Below, in pieces: positions 25,610 through 34,805 of a stretch of 64,000 nucleotides of DNA. The notes under the pieces were generated by a model. That model did not search any database, was not told the origin of the DNA, and worked only from the letters and a program-made list of their open reading frames with translations. Positions within the stretch are counted from its first letter, which is position 1. Each line of letters begins with the position of its first letter. The stretch is taken from assembly GCA_039917615.1 (NCBI GenBank), contig JBDSJD010000012.1, positions 1-64,000 of the forward strand, in the 5' to 3' direction. A program made the position numbers and the translations under genes. The stretch comes from ZC4RG30 sp039917615 (GTDB lineage Bacteria > Pseudomonadota > Gammaproteobacteria > Steroidobacterales > Steroidobacteraceae).

Positions 25610-27451
25610 CTACTCCACCGCGCAGAAGCAGTAGGCCAGCGGCCGGCCCGCGGAAGTCAGGCGCTCCAGACGCGCGTACTCCTTCTGCAGACTGGCCAGC
25701 GGAGCAAGGCTCGCCTGCACTGAGTTCAACGCCGGGGCCAGCACGAGCCCGGACAACCGCGCGGCCCGAACACGCAGCTGCAGCACCAGTCGCTCGGCCC
25801 AGCTCAGATCAGGTTCCAGACGCCGCACCTCGTAACCTTCAGGCAGTTTGGCAAGTTTCGCAGCCAGCTTCACGGCGTCGTCGTAGCCACCGAGGCTATC
25901 GACCAGTCCGCGGGTCTGCGCGTCCTGACCGATCCACACCCGGCCCTGCGCAATTTCATTCACGGCATCACGGGTCTTGCCGCGCCCCTCGGCCACATGC
26001 GCAAGGAACAGCTCGTAGCCATGTTCGATTGACAGTTGCAGGTAGTCACGCAATGCCGGATCAAACGGCCGGTCCAGGCGCATCTTGCCGGATAGCGCTG
26101 TGGTACCGACTCCATCCACCGTTACGCCGAGCTTGCCCAGCGTGCGATCAAAAGTTGGCACGGCCGCAAAGATGCCAATGGAACCGGTAATCGTCGTGGC
26201 GCTGGCCATGATCTGATTCGCCGGCGCGGCCACATAGTAGCCACCCGATGCGGCAACATCGCCCATCGAGACGACAATGGGTTTGCCCGCGGCGCGAATG
26301 GCCGCCACTTCTCGATAGATCTGTTCAGACGCGAGCACGCTGCCGCCGGGACTGTTCACCCGCAACACTACCGCAGCGACATCTTCGTCGTAACGCACGT
26401 CGCGCAACAGCGCGGCGGTCGTCAGACCACCGACCGCTCCCGGTGGCTGCTCGCCATCCAGGATTTCGCCCGTCGCCACTACAACGGCAACGCGGCCTCC
26501 CCCACTCTTGTGCCGCTGTGCTGCGCGCTGCACCCGCACGTAGTCACCGAACTTGATCACGGGATAACGGCGATCGCCGTCGTCCGGACCCACCAGCTCG
26601 ATCATCCGGGCATTGACCTGGTCTTCAGTCTTCAGCGCGGTGACCAGACCGGCCGCAAGCGCCATGCGCGCGGCATCGCCGGCATTGCTGCGCAGCGCGT
26701 CGATGAAGCCGTTGGTGTACTGCTCGATTACATCCGGCTGCAGGCCACGCGCCTTCGCGACTGCTTGCTTGTACGACATCCACAGAGCGTCCAGATAGGC
26801 CCGGCTCTCCAACTCGTCCTGCGCCGACATGTCGGTGCGCACCAGGTTTTCCGCGGCGGACTTGTACTCCCCCACCCGCAACAGGTGCACGTCCACCGCC
26901 AGCTTGTCGAGCAGCCCCTTGTAGTACATCCGGTAGCGCTCATAGCCCGGCAGGATCACTTCGCCGGCGGGATCGAGATACACCTCGTCAGCATGCGCTG
27001 CCAGGTAGTACTGGGCCTGCGTGAACGAGGTGCCATAGGCGACGATCTTCTTGCCGCTGGCGCGGAACTTGCGCATGGCTGCCACCAGCTCTTCCATCGT
27101 GGGCTGGCCGGCGCCGGACAGGAAGTCGAGTTGCAGCACCATGGCCTGCACGCGTGAATCATCAGCCGCAGCGCGGATGGATTCCGTCACGTCCCACAAA
27201 AGCGTCTGGGGGTCCCCCTGACCAAGGGCCTGGTTGAATGCGATATCGATCGGATCGCCAGAGCGCTGCTCAACGATGTCGCCATGCGGCTGGATGAACA
27301 AAGCTGCCTTCGCCGGCAGATGCGGCACCGTGCCACGCAGGGCGCCAATGATGAAGCCGAAGATCAGCAGCAGCAGGATGAGATGCAGGATGCGGCGCAG
27401 CCCATCCAGGCCGCGCCAGACACCTCTGAAGAAACCGCCTGTCGCACTCAT
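25610..27451 (-). CDS. sppA: Signal peptide peptidase SppA (67K type)
   Basis: Membrane-bound serine protease that degrades cleaved signal peptides. The 613-residue protein has a single N-terminal membrane helix (LRRILHLILLLLIFGFIIGA) and two tandem SppA domains. The general-base Lys lies in ASGKKIVAYG (~133) and the nucleophile Ser in GDVAASGGYYVAAPA (~402), as in E. coli (618 residues). It lies between rplS, 17 bases upstream, and yhhQ, two bases downstream. Confidence 0.95.
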   Translation of the reverse strand: MSATGGFFRGVWRGLDGLRRILHLILLLLIFGFIIGALRGTVPHLPAKAALFIQPHGDIVEQRSGDPIDIAFNQALGQGDPQTLLWDVTESIRAAADDSRVQAMVLQLDFLSGAGQPTMEELVAAMRKFRASGKKIVAYGTSFTQAQYYLAAHADEVYLDPAGEVILPGYERYRMYYKGLLDKLAVDVHLLRVGEYKSAAENLVRTDMSAQDELESRAYLDALWMSYKQAVAKARGLQPDVIEQYTNGFIDALRSNAGDAARMALAAGLVTALKTEDQVNARMIELVGPDDGDRRYPVIKFGDYVRVQRAAQRHKSGGGRVAVVVATGEILDGEQPPGAVGGLTTAALLRDVRYDEDVAAVVLRVNSPGGSVLASEQIYREVAAIRAAGKPIVVSMGDVAASGGYYVAAPANQIMASATTITGSIGIFAAVPTFDRTLGKLGVTVDGVGTTALSGKMRLDRPFDPALRDYLQLSIEHGYELFLAHVAEGRGKTRDAVNEIAQGRVWIGQDAQTRGLVDSLGGYDDAVKLAAKLAKLPEGYEVRRLEPDLSWAERLVLQLRVRAARLSGLVLAPALNSVQASLAPLASLQKEYARLERLTSAGRPLAYCFCAVE

Positions 27452-27468
27452 GCGAGGCAGCGAGGCCT

Positions 27469-27813
27469 TTAGACCTTTTCTTCGATGCGCGCAGCCTTGC
27501 CCGACAGATCACGAAGGTAATAAAGCTTGGCGCGGCGCACATTGCCACGACGCTTCACCACGATGTCTTCGATGCTCGGGCTGTGCAGCTGGAACACGCG
27601 CTCCACACCCTCGCCGTGCGAAATCTTGCGTACGGTGACGGATGAATTGAAGCCGCGGTTGCTGCGCGCGATCACGACACCTTCGTAGGCCTGCAAGCGC
27701 TCGCGGTCGCCTTCCTTCACCTTCACGTTCACGATGATGGTGTCGCCGGGCTTGAATTCCGGCACCTTGCGGGTGGCACGTTCGGCATTAAGCTGCTGGA
27801 TGATGTGGTTCAT
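27469..27813 (-). CDS. rplS: 50S ribosomal protein L19
   Basis: Ribosomal protein at the 30S-50S interface. The 114-residue product shows PEFKPGDTIIVNVKVKEGDR and RSNRGFNSSVTVRKISHGEG, diagnostic of L19. It is the last gene of the conserved rpsP-rimM-trmD-rplS operon and overlaps trmD by four bases. Confidence 0.99.
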   Translation of the reverse strand: MNHIIQQLNAERATRKVPEFKPGDTIIVNVKVKEGDRERLQAYEGVVIARSNRGFNSSVTVRKISHGEGVERVFQLHSPSIEDIVVKRRGNVRRAKLYYLRDLSGKAARIEEKV

Positions 27814-28559
27814 TTTTCGATCTGCCTTTCCTGCAAATACTCGTTTAGTAATTCAACTTCTTCTGGCGTGCTTTGCGGCCGCGTCAGGAACAGATCGGGG
27901 CGTCGCCGCCACGTCCTGCCCAGCGCCTCGCGCAACCGCCAGCGCCTGATGCGCTCGTGGTCGCCGCCCTGCAGCACCTCGGGCACCTTGAGTCCCGCGA
28001 AATCTTCGGGTCGGGTGTAGTGAGGCCAGTCCAGCAGACCGGTCGCAAACGACTCCTCGACACTCGAACGCGCGTCGTTCAAGGCACCATCCATCAACCT
28101 TGCCAGCGCGTCGATCACGACCAGCGCCGGCAGTTCGCCACCGGAGAGCACATAGTCGCCCACCGACAGCTCTTCGTCGATCGACGTCGCGATCACGCGC
28201 TCGTCGATCCCTTCATATCGCCCCGCCACCAGCACGAGCCCGGCCGCGCCCTTGAGCTCATCGGCCCAGGCCTGATCAAACCTGCGGCCCTGCGCCGAGA
28301 GGTAGATCCGCCGGCTCCCGGCCGGTACCCGTGCCGCCGCCGCAGCGATGGCCGCGGTCAGCGGTTCAGGCTTCAGGACCATTCCTGGTCCTCCGCCGTA
28401 TGGCCGATCATCCACCGTACGGTGCACATCGCTGGTATGCGTGCGTGGGTCTTCTGTTCCCACCTCAAGCAAACCGCGACGCAACGCCCGTCCGGTTACG
28501 CCGTGTCGCAATGCATCCCGGATCATCTCCGGGAACAGCGACACGACTTCGATCTTCAT
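27810..28559 (-). CDS. trmD: tRNA (guanine-37-N1)-methyltransferase TrmD
   Basis: Methylates G37 of tRNAs to prevent frameshifting. The 249-residue SPOUT protein shows FPEMIRDALRHGVTGRA at the start, DDRPYGGGPGMVLKPEPL, the cofactor knot GRYEGIDERVI, and DYVLSGGELPALVVIDA. Overlaps rimM and rplS by four bases each. Confidence 0.99.
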   Translation of the reverse strand: MKIEVVSLFPEMIRDALRHGVTGRALRRGLLEVGTEDPRTHTSDVHRTVDDRPYGGGPGMVLKPEPLTAAIAAAAARVPAGSRRIYLSAQGRRFDQAWADELKGAAGLVLVAGRYEGIDERVIATSIDEELSVGDYVLSGGELPALVVIDALARLMDGALNDARSSVEESFATGLLDWPHYTRPEDFAGLKVPEVLQGGDHERIRRWRLREALGRTWRRRPDLFLTRPQSTPEEVELLNEYLQERQIEK

Positions 28560-29077
28560 GTCAGCTCGGCCGGCCAGTCCACGCTGATCCTGCGCTCCGC
28601 TGCATGAATCTTCAGCAGGTGTTGCGGCGCCGTAGGCACCCAGTGCTCACGTTCGCCTTTCACCACCATCACCGTCCCCGTTGGCAGATCGGCGAAGTAA
28701 TCAACCTTACCCAGCACCACCTCGTCGACATTGCAGACTTCAAAACCCAGCAGGTCGTCGCGATAGTGCTCGCCTTTCTCAAGCTGCGGCAGAGCGCTAC
28801 GCGCGATCTGCACCAACCAGCCGGACAGCGCCAATGCCGCGTTCCGGTCCTCGATTCCCGCAAACTTCACCCGCAGCCTCTGCTGATAAGGCGCGCCTTC
28901 CAGCAGCTGCAGTTTCTGAACCGCACCACTGGGTGCGGTCAACTGCCACTCATCGTAGTCGAGCAGCGAATCCGGTGGATCGGCAAACGATCGAACCAGC
29001 ACCCACCCTCTGATGCCATGCGCCGTGGCCACCTGGCCGAGCGTCAGCATCGGTTCGGTGGCTGGAGCCGGCTTCAC
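28556..29077 (-). CDS. rimM: 16S rRNA processing protein RimM
   Basis: Assists maturation of the 30S head by binding S19. The 173-residue product has the N-terminal barrel (LGQVATAHGIRGWVLVRSFA) and the C-terminal PRC-barrel with LLGFEVCNVDEVVLGKV and the closing EHWVPTAPQHLLKIH. It lies 8 bases after rpsP and overlaps trmD. Confidence 0.97.
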   Translation of the reverse strand: MKPAPATEPMLTLGQVATAHGIRGWVLVRSFADPPDSLLDYDEWQLTAPSGAVQKLQLLEGAPYQQRLRVKFAGIEDRNAALALSGWLVQIARSALPQLEKGEHYRDDLLGFEVCNVDEVVLGKVDYFADLPTGTVMVVKGEREHWVPTAPQHLLKIHAAERRISVDWPAELT

Positions 29078-29085
29078 TGGCGTCC

Positions 29086-29349
29086 TCAGGCGGCCGCGGC
29101 AACCGCTTGCTTGCGATATGCCTTGACCAGCGCGTTGACGCGCTCGGACGACTGCGCACCCTTCGACAGCCAGTGGTCGATGCGAGGCAGATCCAGACGG
29201 ATCGTGGGCTCAGCCTTGCGGGCTTTGGGGTTGAAAAAACCTACCAGCTCGAGGCTCTTGCCGCCTTGCCGTTTGCGGTGATCGGTAACGACCACGTGGA
29301 AGTAGGGCTGGTTGCGCGCACCGCGCCGTGTCAAACGAATAGTCACCAT
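29086..29349 (-). CDS. rpsP: 30S ribosomal protein S16
   Basis: An 87-residue ribosomal protein starting MVTIRLTRRGARNQPYFHVV and containing GFFNPKARKAEPTIRLDLPR, both diagnostic. It is the first gene of the rpsP-rimM-trmD-rplS operon, 59 bases downstream of ffh on the same strand. Confidence 0.99.
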   Translation of the reverse strand: MVTIRLTRRGARNQPYFHVVVTDHRKRQGGKSLELVGFFNPKARKAEPTIRLDLPRIDHWLSKGAQSSERVNALVKAYRKQAVAAAA

Positions 29350-29408
29350 ATCGGGTCAAGGCCTCAAGCGTTCATGGCTACCGAAAAAGAGCGCGGATTC
29401 TACGCAGA

Positions 29409-30776
29409 TCAACGGCTTGGAGCAAATGGGCCGCCACCGCCCAAACGGCCCGCCATCGCGCCCATCATGCGCTGCAGTTTGCCGCTGCCCATTTGCTTCA
29501 TCATCTGCTGCATCTTCTGGTGCTGCTTGAGCAGCCGGTTCACGTCCTGCACCTGCATTCCCGCCCCTGCTGCGATGCGGCGGCGGCGCGAACCGTCGAT
29601 TATTTCGGGCCGGCGGCGTTCGCGCGGGGTCATGGAGTCGATCAACGCGATCTGGCGCTTCGTTTCCCGGTCTGCGGTGCCAGGCGCCAGCTTCTGGGCG
29701 GCAGCTGCGCCACCCGGCAGTTTCTCCAGGAGTGAACCCATGCCCCCCATCTTCTGCAACTGCTGCAACTGGGATTTCAGATCGTTGAAATCGAAACCCT
29801 TGCCCTTGGCAACCTTCTTGGCGAGGCGTTCGGCCTCCTCGGTGTCCACATTGCGGCGAACCTCCTCGACCAGCGCGACCACATCGCCCATGCCGAGGAT
29901 GCGTTTGGCCATGCGCTCCGGATCGAAGGGTGCAAGGCCATCGCTCTTCTCGCCGGTGCCGAGAAACAGCAACGGCGCACCGGTGATCTCGCGCACCGAC
30001 AGCGCAGCACCACCGCGTGCGTCACCATCGGCCTTGGTGAGGATCACGCCGGTAAGCGCCAATGCGCTGCCAAAAGCCTGTGCTGCGTTGACTGCGTCCT
30101 GGCCCGCCATCGCGTCGATCACAAACAGGCGTTCATGTGGCGCGACGGCGGCGTCGATGTCCCGCACTTCCTGCATCAATTCTGCGTCCACATGCAGGCG
30201 ACCGGCAGTGTCCACCACCAGCACGTCGTAGACACCACGCCGCGCTGCGTCCAAAGCACTCGCCGCAATGGCAGGCGCCGCAGCACCGGTTGCAACTGGG
30301 TGAAAATCTGCCCCAACCTGTTCTGCCAACCGCTGCAGCTGCAGCACGGCAGCCGGACGCCGGATATCGGTGCTGACCAGCAGCACGCGCTTTTTCTGGG
30401 CAATCAGGTAGCGGGCCAGCTTGCCCGCGGTAGTGGTCTTGCCTGCTCCCTGCAAACCGGCGAGCAGGATCACCGCCGGTGGCGCATATCGCAGGTCGAA
30501 AGCGCGCGCCGCGCCCCCCATGACCGTCACCAGCTCATCGTGAATCACGCCCACCAGCGCCTGGCCGGGCGAAAGGCTGCCCTGGATCTCGACGCCCAGC
30601 GCCTTCACCTTTACGGCATCGATGAAGCGCTTGACCACTGGCAGCGCGACATCTGCTTCGAGCAGCGCCATGCGCACATCGCGCAGCGACTCCGCGATAT
30701 TGTCTTCGGTAAGGCGGCCGCGACCGCGCAGTGATTCGACGGCCTGGCTCAGGCGCTCAGTCAGCTTGGCAAACAT
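29409..30776 (-). CDS. ffh: Signal recognition particle protein Ffh
   Basis: GTPase that binds 4.5S RNA and signal sequences for co-translational targeting. N domain at residues 1-90; G domain with P-loop GLQGAGKTTTAGKLA (~108), DTAGRLHVD (~189) and TKADGDARGGAALS (~250). The M domain follows from ~300, with the RNA-binding part near SMTPRERRRPEIIDGSRRRR. The 455-residue length is typical. It precedes rpsP, as in many gammaproteobacteria. Its RNA partner is at 3.1-3.2 kb. Confidence 0.98.
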   Translation of the reverse strand: MFAKLTERLSQAVESLRGRGRLTEDNIAESLRDVRMALLEADVALPVVKRFIDAVKVKALGVEIQGSLSPGQALVGVIHDELVTVMGGAARAFDLRYAPPAVILLAGLQGAGKTTTAGKLARYLIAQKKRVLLVSTDIRRPAAVLQLQRLAEQVGADFHPVATGAAAPAIAASALDAARRGVYDVLVVDTAGRLHVDAELMQEVRDIDAAVAPHERLFVIDAMAGQDAVNAAQAFGSALALTGVILTKADGDARGGAALSVREITGAPLLFLGTGEKSDGLAPFDPERMAKRILGMGDVVALVEEVRRNVDTEEAERLAKKVAKGKGFDFNDLKSQLQQLQKMGGMGSLLEKLPGGAAAAQKLAPGTADRETKRQIALIDSMTPRERRRPEIIDGSRRRRIAAGAGMQVQDVNRLLKQHQKMQQMMKQMGSGKLQRMMGAMAGRLGGGGPFAPSR

Positions 30777-30926
30777 GTTGTCTCAACGAGATTGAAGGGC
30801 GAAGTTCTGCTTCCGCATATTGGACGAAACGTAACCGTTTGTACGCTGGCGAATGATCCCGGCCCAAGGATTCAATTGCCTCGTCCCAGCGATGAACAAG
30901 AAATTGCATTGATCTGTTATCTAAAC

Positions 30927-30948
30927 TAAACTAATAAGACTTAGTTTA
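30927..30948 (+). promoter_or_regulatory. Inverted repeat upstream of the toxin-antitoxin pair
   Basis: Eight-base arms TAAACTAA and TTAGTTTA around a 6-base spacer lie 17 bases before the antitoxin start, in a locally AT-rich stretch. A direct TAAACT copy precedes it at 30922. Position and symmetry fit an operator for autorepression by the antitoxin complex; this is inference. Confidence 0.5.
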
Positions 30949-30965
30949 CTCCACAGCTGCCCGCA

Positions 30966-31211
30966 ATGAAGACCTTCAACATCCACGATGCCAAGACCCA
31001 CCTGTCGCGACTGGTCGATCAGGCCGCACGCGGCGAGACGTTCGTGATCGCCAAGGCCGGCAAGCCTATGGTCAAAGTGATGTCCCTGTCGGCGCCCAGC
31101 GCCGACGAAGTTCAGCGCCTTGGATTCATGACCGGGCAGATGATCGTTCCCGACGATTTCGATCGCATGGGAGGCGACCAGATCGAGCAACTCTTCCATG
31201 TCGAGACATGA
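30966..31211 (+). CDS. Antitoxin of the Phd/YefM fold (VapB-like)
   Basis: An 81-residue antitoxin. The N-terminal DNA-binding part has the Phd/YefM hallmark NIHDAKTHLSRLVDQAARGE and VIAKAGKPMVKV. The acidic C-terminal half (PDDFDRMGGDQIEQLF) is the usual toxin-binding tail. The gene overlaps the PIN toxin by four bases. An inverted repeat just upstream is the likely autoregulatory operator. Confidence 0.9.
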   Translation: MKTFNIHDAKTHLSRLVDQAARGETFVIAKAGKPMVKVMSLSAPSADEVQRLGFMTGQMIVPDDFDRMGGDQIEQLFHVET

Positions 31212-31594
31212 AGCTGCTGCTTGATACACACCTGCTGCTTTGGGCGGCTGGCCAACCGGCTCGTCTCCCGCGCGAGGCGCGGAAACTGATCAGCGATGTA
31301 GCCAACCAGCTGTTCTTCAGCGCGGCAAGTCTGTGGGAAGTCGTCATCAAGCGCAGTCTGGGCCGCGACGATTTCCAGGCCGACGCGCGGTTGCTGCGTC
31401 GCGGCCTGCTCGACAATGGCTATACCGAACTACCCATCGCGAGTCTCCATGTGGTGGAGATCGAAACTCTGCCGGGAATCCATCGGGATCCTTTCGATCG
31501 CATGCTGGTAGCGCAGGCGAATGCTGAAGGCATCACGCTACTGACTACCGACCCGATCGTCGCGCGCTACCCGGGATCTGTGCGCCTGGTGTGA
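31208..31594 (+). CDS. PIN-domain toxin (VapC family)
   Basis: A 128-residue PIN ribonuclease that would cleave RNA unless held by the antitoxin upstream. The active-site acidic residues are visible in LLLDTHLLLW (Asp 6), SAASLWEVVIK (Glu ~43), HRDPFDRMLVAQA (~Asp 95, 98) and LLTTDPIVA (Asp ~117). The length is normal and the frame is open, so the system looks intact. RNA target unknown. Confidence 0.92.
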   Translation: MKLLLDTHLLLWAAGQPARLPREARKLISDVANQLFFSAASLWEVVIKRSLGRDDFQADARLLRRGLLDNGYTELPIASLHVVEIETLPGIHRDPFDRMLVAQANAEGITLLTTDPIVARYPGSVRLV

Positions 31595-31632
31595 AGTTCC
31601 GGCAGCGATGAAGCAGCCGTTTGTCTTTAGTC

Positions 31633-33015
31633 TCAACCGCCGCTGAAGACCGCATTTAGCGCCGCCTCGATGCGCCCCACACCGCGCACTTCAATGCCCG
31701 CCAGGGGCGGGCGTGGCAGGTTCGCTTCCGGCACCAACGCGCGCCTGAAACCGAGCTTCGCTGCCTCGCGGATCCGCTCTTCACCAAATGGAACGGGTCG
31801 AATCTCACCGGTCAGACCCAACTCGCCGAACACGACCAGATCATGCGGCAGCGCGTAATTCCTGAGGCTGGACGCCAGCGCCAGCGCCACCGGCAGATCC
31901 CATGCCGGCTCCTCGATATCAAGGCCACCCACCACGTTGGCGAATACATCGTGCTCTTGTAACGACAGGCCACCATGCCGATTGAGCACCGCGAGCACCA
32001 TTGCCAGACGTCCGGCATCGATGCCCTGGGCAACACGCCGCGGCGACCCGAAACCCGAGGGATCGACGAGCCCTTGCACCTCTACCAGCAGCGGCCGGGT
32101 GCCATCACGCGTGACCATCACGAGGCTGCCCACCACTGGCTGCGCCGCGCGCGACAGGAAGATGGCAGAGGGATTCCTGACCTCGCGCAGGCCGTTCTCC
32201 TGCATCAGGAAGAAACCCAACTCATTCGCCGCACCGAAGCGGTTCTTTGCTGCCCGCACGCGACGGAAGCGGCTGCCCGCGTCGCGCTCGAAATACAGCA
32301 CCGTATCCACCAGATGCTCGAGCATCCGCGGCCCTGCAATGGCGCCGTCCTTGGTGACGTGCCCGACCAGCCACACGGCCGTGCCGCTGGCCTTGGCAAA
32401 CCGAACCAGTGCCGCCGTGCATTCGCGCAGCTGGGTCACCGCGCCGGCTGCGTTGGGCACCGCCGCCAATCCCATGGTCTGGATGGAATCGATCACCAGC
32501 AGTACCGGTTGCTGTTGGTCTGCCAGCGCAAGGATGGTGTCCAGCTCGGTATCCGCGATGACCTGCACGCGCTCGTAGGCACCACCCAGCCGCTGCGCCC
32601 GCATCGCCACCTGTGCCGTGGACTCCTCGCCCGTGGCATAAAGCACCTTGTGGCGGGCAGCAACGGCCTGCGCCACCTGCAGCAGCAGCGTGGATTTGCC
32701 GATGCCTGGTTCGCCACCCAGCAGCGTGACCGAGCCTGCCACCAGCCCTCCTCCCAGCACGCGATCCAGCTCATCCATGCCCAGTGCCAGTCGCGCGGAG
32801 CCGCTCGCCGCAGTGCCCATTGCCTCGCTCAGCGATGAAGCAGAGGCAGGTGCGACCAGAGCCTGCCTGCCCCGGGAGGCGCCACCACGCGCAGCGTCGC
32901 GCGCCTGCTGCGGCGTCAGGCGGTTCCATTCACCACAGTGCGGACACTGGCCCTGCCACTTCGGCGACTGGCCATGACAGGCGTCACAAACGTAGATGGT
33001 GCTCGGGCGGGCCAC
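31633..33015 (-). CDS. radA: DNA repair protein RadA
   Basis: RecA-like ATPase that promotes branch migration in recombinational repair. The 460-residue product shows the N-terminal C4 zinc finger (CDACHGQ...CPHCGEW), Walker A GGEPGIGKSTLLLQ (~100), the RadA-specific KNRFG motif (AAKNRFGAANELGFF) and a C-terminal Lon-like domain. It is convergent with vapC, with 38 bases between. Confidence 0.97.
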   Translation of the reverse strand: MARPSTIYVCDACHGQSPKWQGQCPHCGEWNRLTPQQARDAARGGASRGRQALVAPASASSLSEAMGTAASGSARLALGMDELDRVLGGGLVAGSVTLLGGEPGIGKSTLLLQVAQAVAARHKVLYATGEESTAQVAMRAQRLGGAYERVQVIADTELDTILALADQQQPVLLVIDSIQTMGLAAVPNAAGAVTQLRECTAALVRFAKASGTAVWLVGHVTKDGAIAGPRMLEHLVDTVLYFERDAGSRFRRVRAAKNRFGAANELGFFLMQENGLREVRNPSAIFLSRAAQPVVGSLVMVTRDGTRPLLVEVQGLVDPSGFGSPRRVAQGIDAGRLAMVLAVLNRHGGLSLQEHDVFANVVGGLDIEEPAWDLPVALALASSLRNYALPHDLVVFGELGLTGEIRPVPFGEERIREAAKLGFRRALVPEANLPRPPLAGIEVRGVGRIEAALNAVFSGG

Positions 33016-33189
33016 GACGAGATCCAGTTCCGGTAAGTTGGGTGGGAATTCCGGCGCCGGATGCTAGCACGCGACGCACCCCACAAATCCTGTGCAAAGA
33101 GCCTCGAAACAAGCGCTTATCAGTGCATGTAATGCAGGAGTTAAGTACGATCCTGCGATCTTGGGAGAACACCGGGAAGCTGCCGACTG

Positions 33190-34014
33190 ATGAGCCTGAA
33201 AGGCAAACTGACCTGCGTCGGCCTGACCGATACGGGCAGAGTCCGAGAGCACAACGAAGACATGATCGCCCACGACGGCGAGATGGGACTCGTTGTGCTC
33301 GCCGATGGCATGGGCGGCTACAACGCCGGCGAGGTCGCGAGCGGCATTGCCGTGAAGACTGTTTTCAATCTGGTGCGCGAAGCGGTGGAGCTGCAGGACT
33401 TATCCGTGCCCGACCCTGCCACGGGACTTTCCCGTCCCAGCATCATCCTTCGCGACGCCATCCAGCGTGCCAACAAGATCATCTACCAGACGGCCCGCAG
33501 CCAGGCGCAATGCGAGGGAATGGGCACTACGGTCGTCGCCGCATTGTTCTATGACAACAAGATTTCCGTGGCCCACGTGGGCGACTCACGGCTGTACCGT
33601 CTGCGCGGTGCCGATATCGAGCAGGTGACCCTGGACCACTCCCTCCTGCAGGAACTGGTCGATCGGGGGTTCTACTCCCCTGAAGAGGCGCAGCGCGCCT
33701 CGAACAAGAACTATGTCACCCGGGCGCTGGGGGTGGAAACCCAGGTCGAGGTCGAAATGCAGGAGCATCCCGTCCACAAGGGCGACTACTACCTGCTTTG
33801 CTCCGACGGGCTGTCAGACATGATGGGTGATGACGATATGGCGATGACTGTCATTACCTTCGGAGCAAATCTCAATTCCGTAAGCCAACATCTGGTTCAA
33901 TTGGCAAACGACAATGGGGGCAAGGACAACATATCCGTCATCCTGACGCAGGTAGTGGAGTCCTTCCCGGCCCGACACGGTATATTTGACAGAATCCTGA
34001 AGTGGTTCAGCTGA
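33190..34014 (+). CDS. PP2C-family serine/threonine phosphatase
   Basis: A PPM/PP2C phosphatase of 274 residues. Metal-binding motifs are complete: REHNEDMIAHDG (residues ~18-29), VLADGMGGYNAGEVASG (~37-53), HVGDSRLYRLRG (~126), LCSDGLSDMM (~205) and GGKDNISVIL (~245). It is followed after 17 bases by an FHA protein. Such pairs usually belong to Ser/Thr signalling with a Hanks-type kinase, but none is encoded in the window. Confidence 0.93.
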   Translation: MSLKGKLTCVGLTDTGRVREHNEDMIAHDGEMGLVVLADGMGGYNAGEVASGIAVKTVFNLVREAVELQDLSVPDPATGLSRPSIILRDAIQRANKIIYQTARSQAQCEGMGTTVVAALFYDNKISVAHVGDSRLYRLRGADIEQVTLDHSLLQELVDRGFYSPEEAQRASNKNYVTRALGVETQVEVEMQEHPVHKGDYYLLCSDGLSDMMGDDDMAMTVITFGANLNSVSQHLVQLANDNGGKDNISVILTQVVESFPARHGIFDRILKWFS

Positions 34015-34031
34015 AGGAAAGGCGCTCAAAC

Positions 34032-34745
34032 ATGGCACGGTTAGTTCTCACCCTCGATGGCCAGGTATTGGCCGAATACAACATGAACAAGGAACGTTAC
34101 ACGGTGGGGCGTCTGCCGGATAACGACATCCGCATCGACAACCCGGCGGTCAGCGGACACCACTCCTTGATCATCAATATCCTCAACGACTCCTTCCTTG
34201 AGGACCTCAACAGCACCAATGGCACCTACGTCAATGGCAAGCTGATCAAGAAGCATGCGCTGCAGCATGGCGATGTCATCACCGTGGGTCACCACCAGCT
34301 GCGCTTTGTCGAGGACGACGACGCCCAGCAAGATGAATTCGAAAAGACCATGGTGATCCAGCCTTCGCACAAGGCCGTGGAGAAGGTCAAGTCAGTGCGC
34401 GACAAGGCCACCGACACAGGCACCGGCGCCACCACATCGCGGCGCGCATTGCCCGAAGGCGCACAGCAGAAGCTCAAGAAAGCCAAGCTGCAAGTGCTAT
34501 CGGGCGCGTTTGCAGGTCGTGAGCTGGAACTGTCCAAGGCGCTCACCACACTGGGCCGGCCCGGCGTGCAGGTGGCCGCCATCACCCGTCGTGCTGATGG
34601 CTTCTACATCGTTCACGTTGAAGCTGACGGGCCAGACAACTATCCGCTGGTCAACGGCACGCCGATCGGCGCCCAGGCCCGCAGGCTCGTCGACAACGAC
34701 GTGATCCAGCTGGCCAGCGTAAAGATGGGTTTCTTCGAAACCTGA
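34032..34745 (+). CDS. FHA domain protein
   Basis: A 237-residue protein with an N-terminal FHA domain that binds phosphothreonine: YTVGRLPDNDIRIDNPAVSG (~22-41) and LNSTNGTYVNGKLI (~62-75). After a basic linker, a second divergent FHA-like fold covers residues ~150-237 (LTTLGRPGVQVAAITRRADG). I start at the ATG giving MARLVLTLDGQVLAEYNMNK, preceded by AAGGAAAGG. It is very likely co-transcribed with the PP2C phosphatase, which may control its ligand's phosphorylation. Confidence 0.9.
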   Translation: MARLVLTLDGQVLAEYNMNKERYTVGRLPDNDIRIDNPAVSGHHSLIINILNDSFLEDLNSTNGTYVNGKLIKKHALQHGDVITVGHHQLRFVEDDDAQQDEFEKTMVIQPSHKAVEKVKSVRDKATDTGTGATTSRRALPEGAQQKLKKAKLQVLSGAFAGRELELSKALTTLGRPGVQVAAITRRADGFYIVHVEADGPDNYPLVNGTPIGAQARRLVDNDVIQLASVKMGFFET

Positions 34746-34758
34746 TCCAATGGAAAAA

Positions 34759-34783
34759 GGCCGGACGCAATAATGCGCCGGCC
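34759..34783 (-). terminator. Hairpin between the FHA gene and bfd
   Basis: GGCCGGaCGCA and TGCGCCGGCC form a ten-pair stem with one bulged A around a four-base loop. On the minus strand the stem is followed by TTTTTCC, so it best serves as the intrinsic terminator of bfd, whose stop is 23 bases away. It may also stop plus-strand transcription from the FHA gene. Confidence 0.75.
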
Positions 34784-34805
34784 CTTGATTCATCTTTAGC
34801 TTTGC

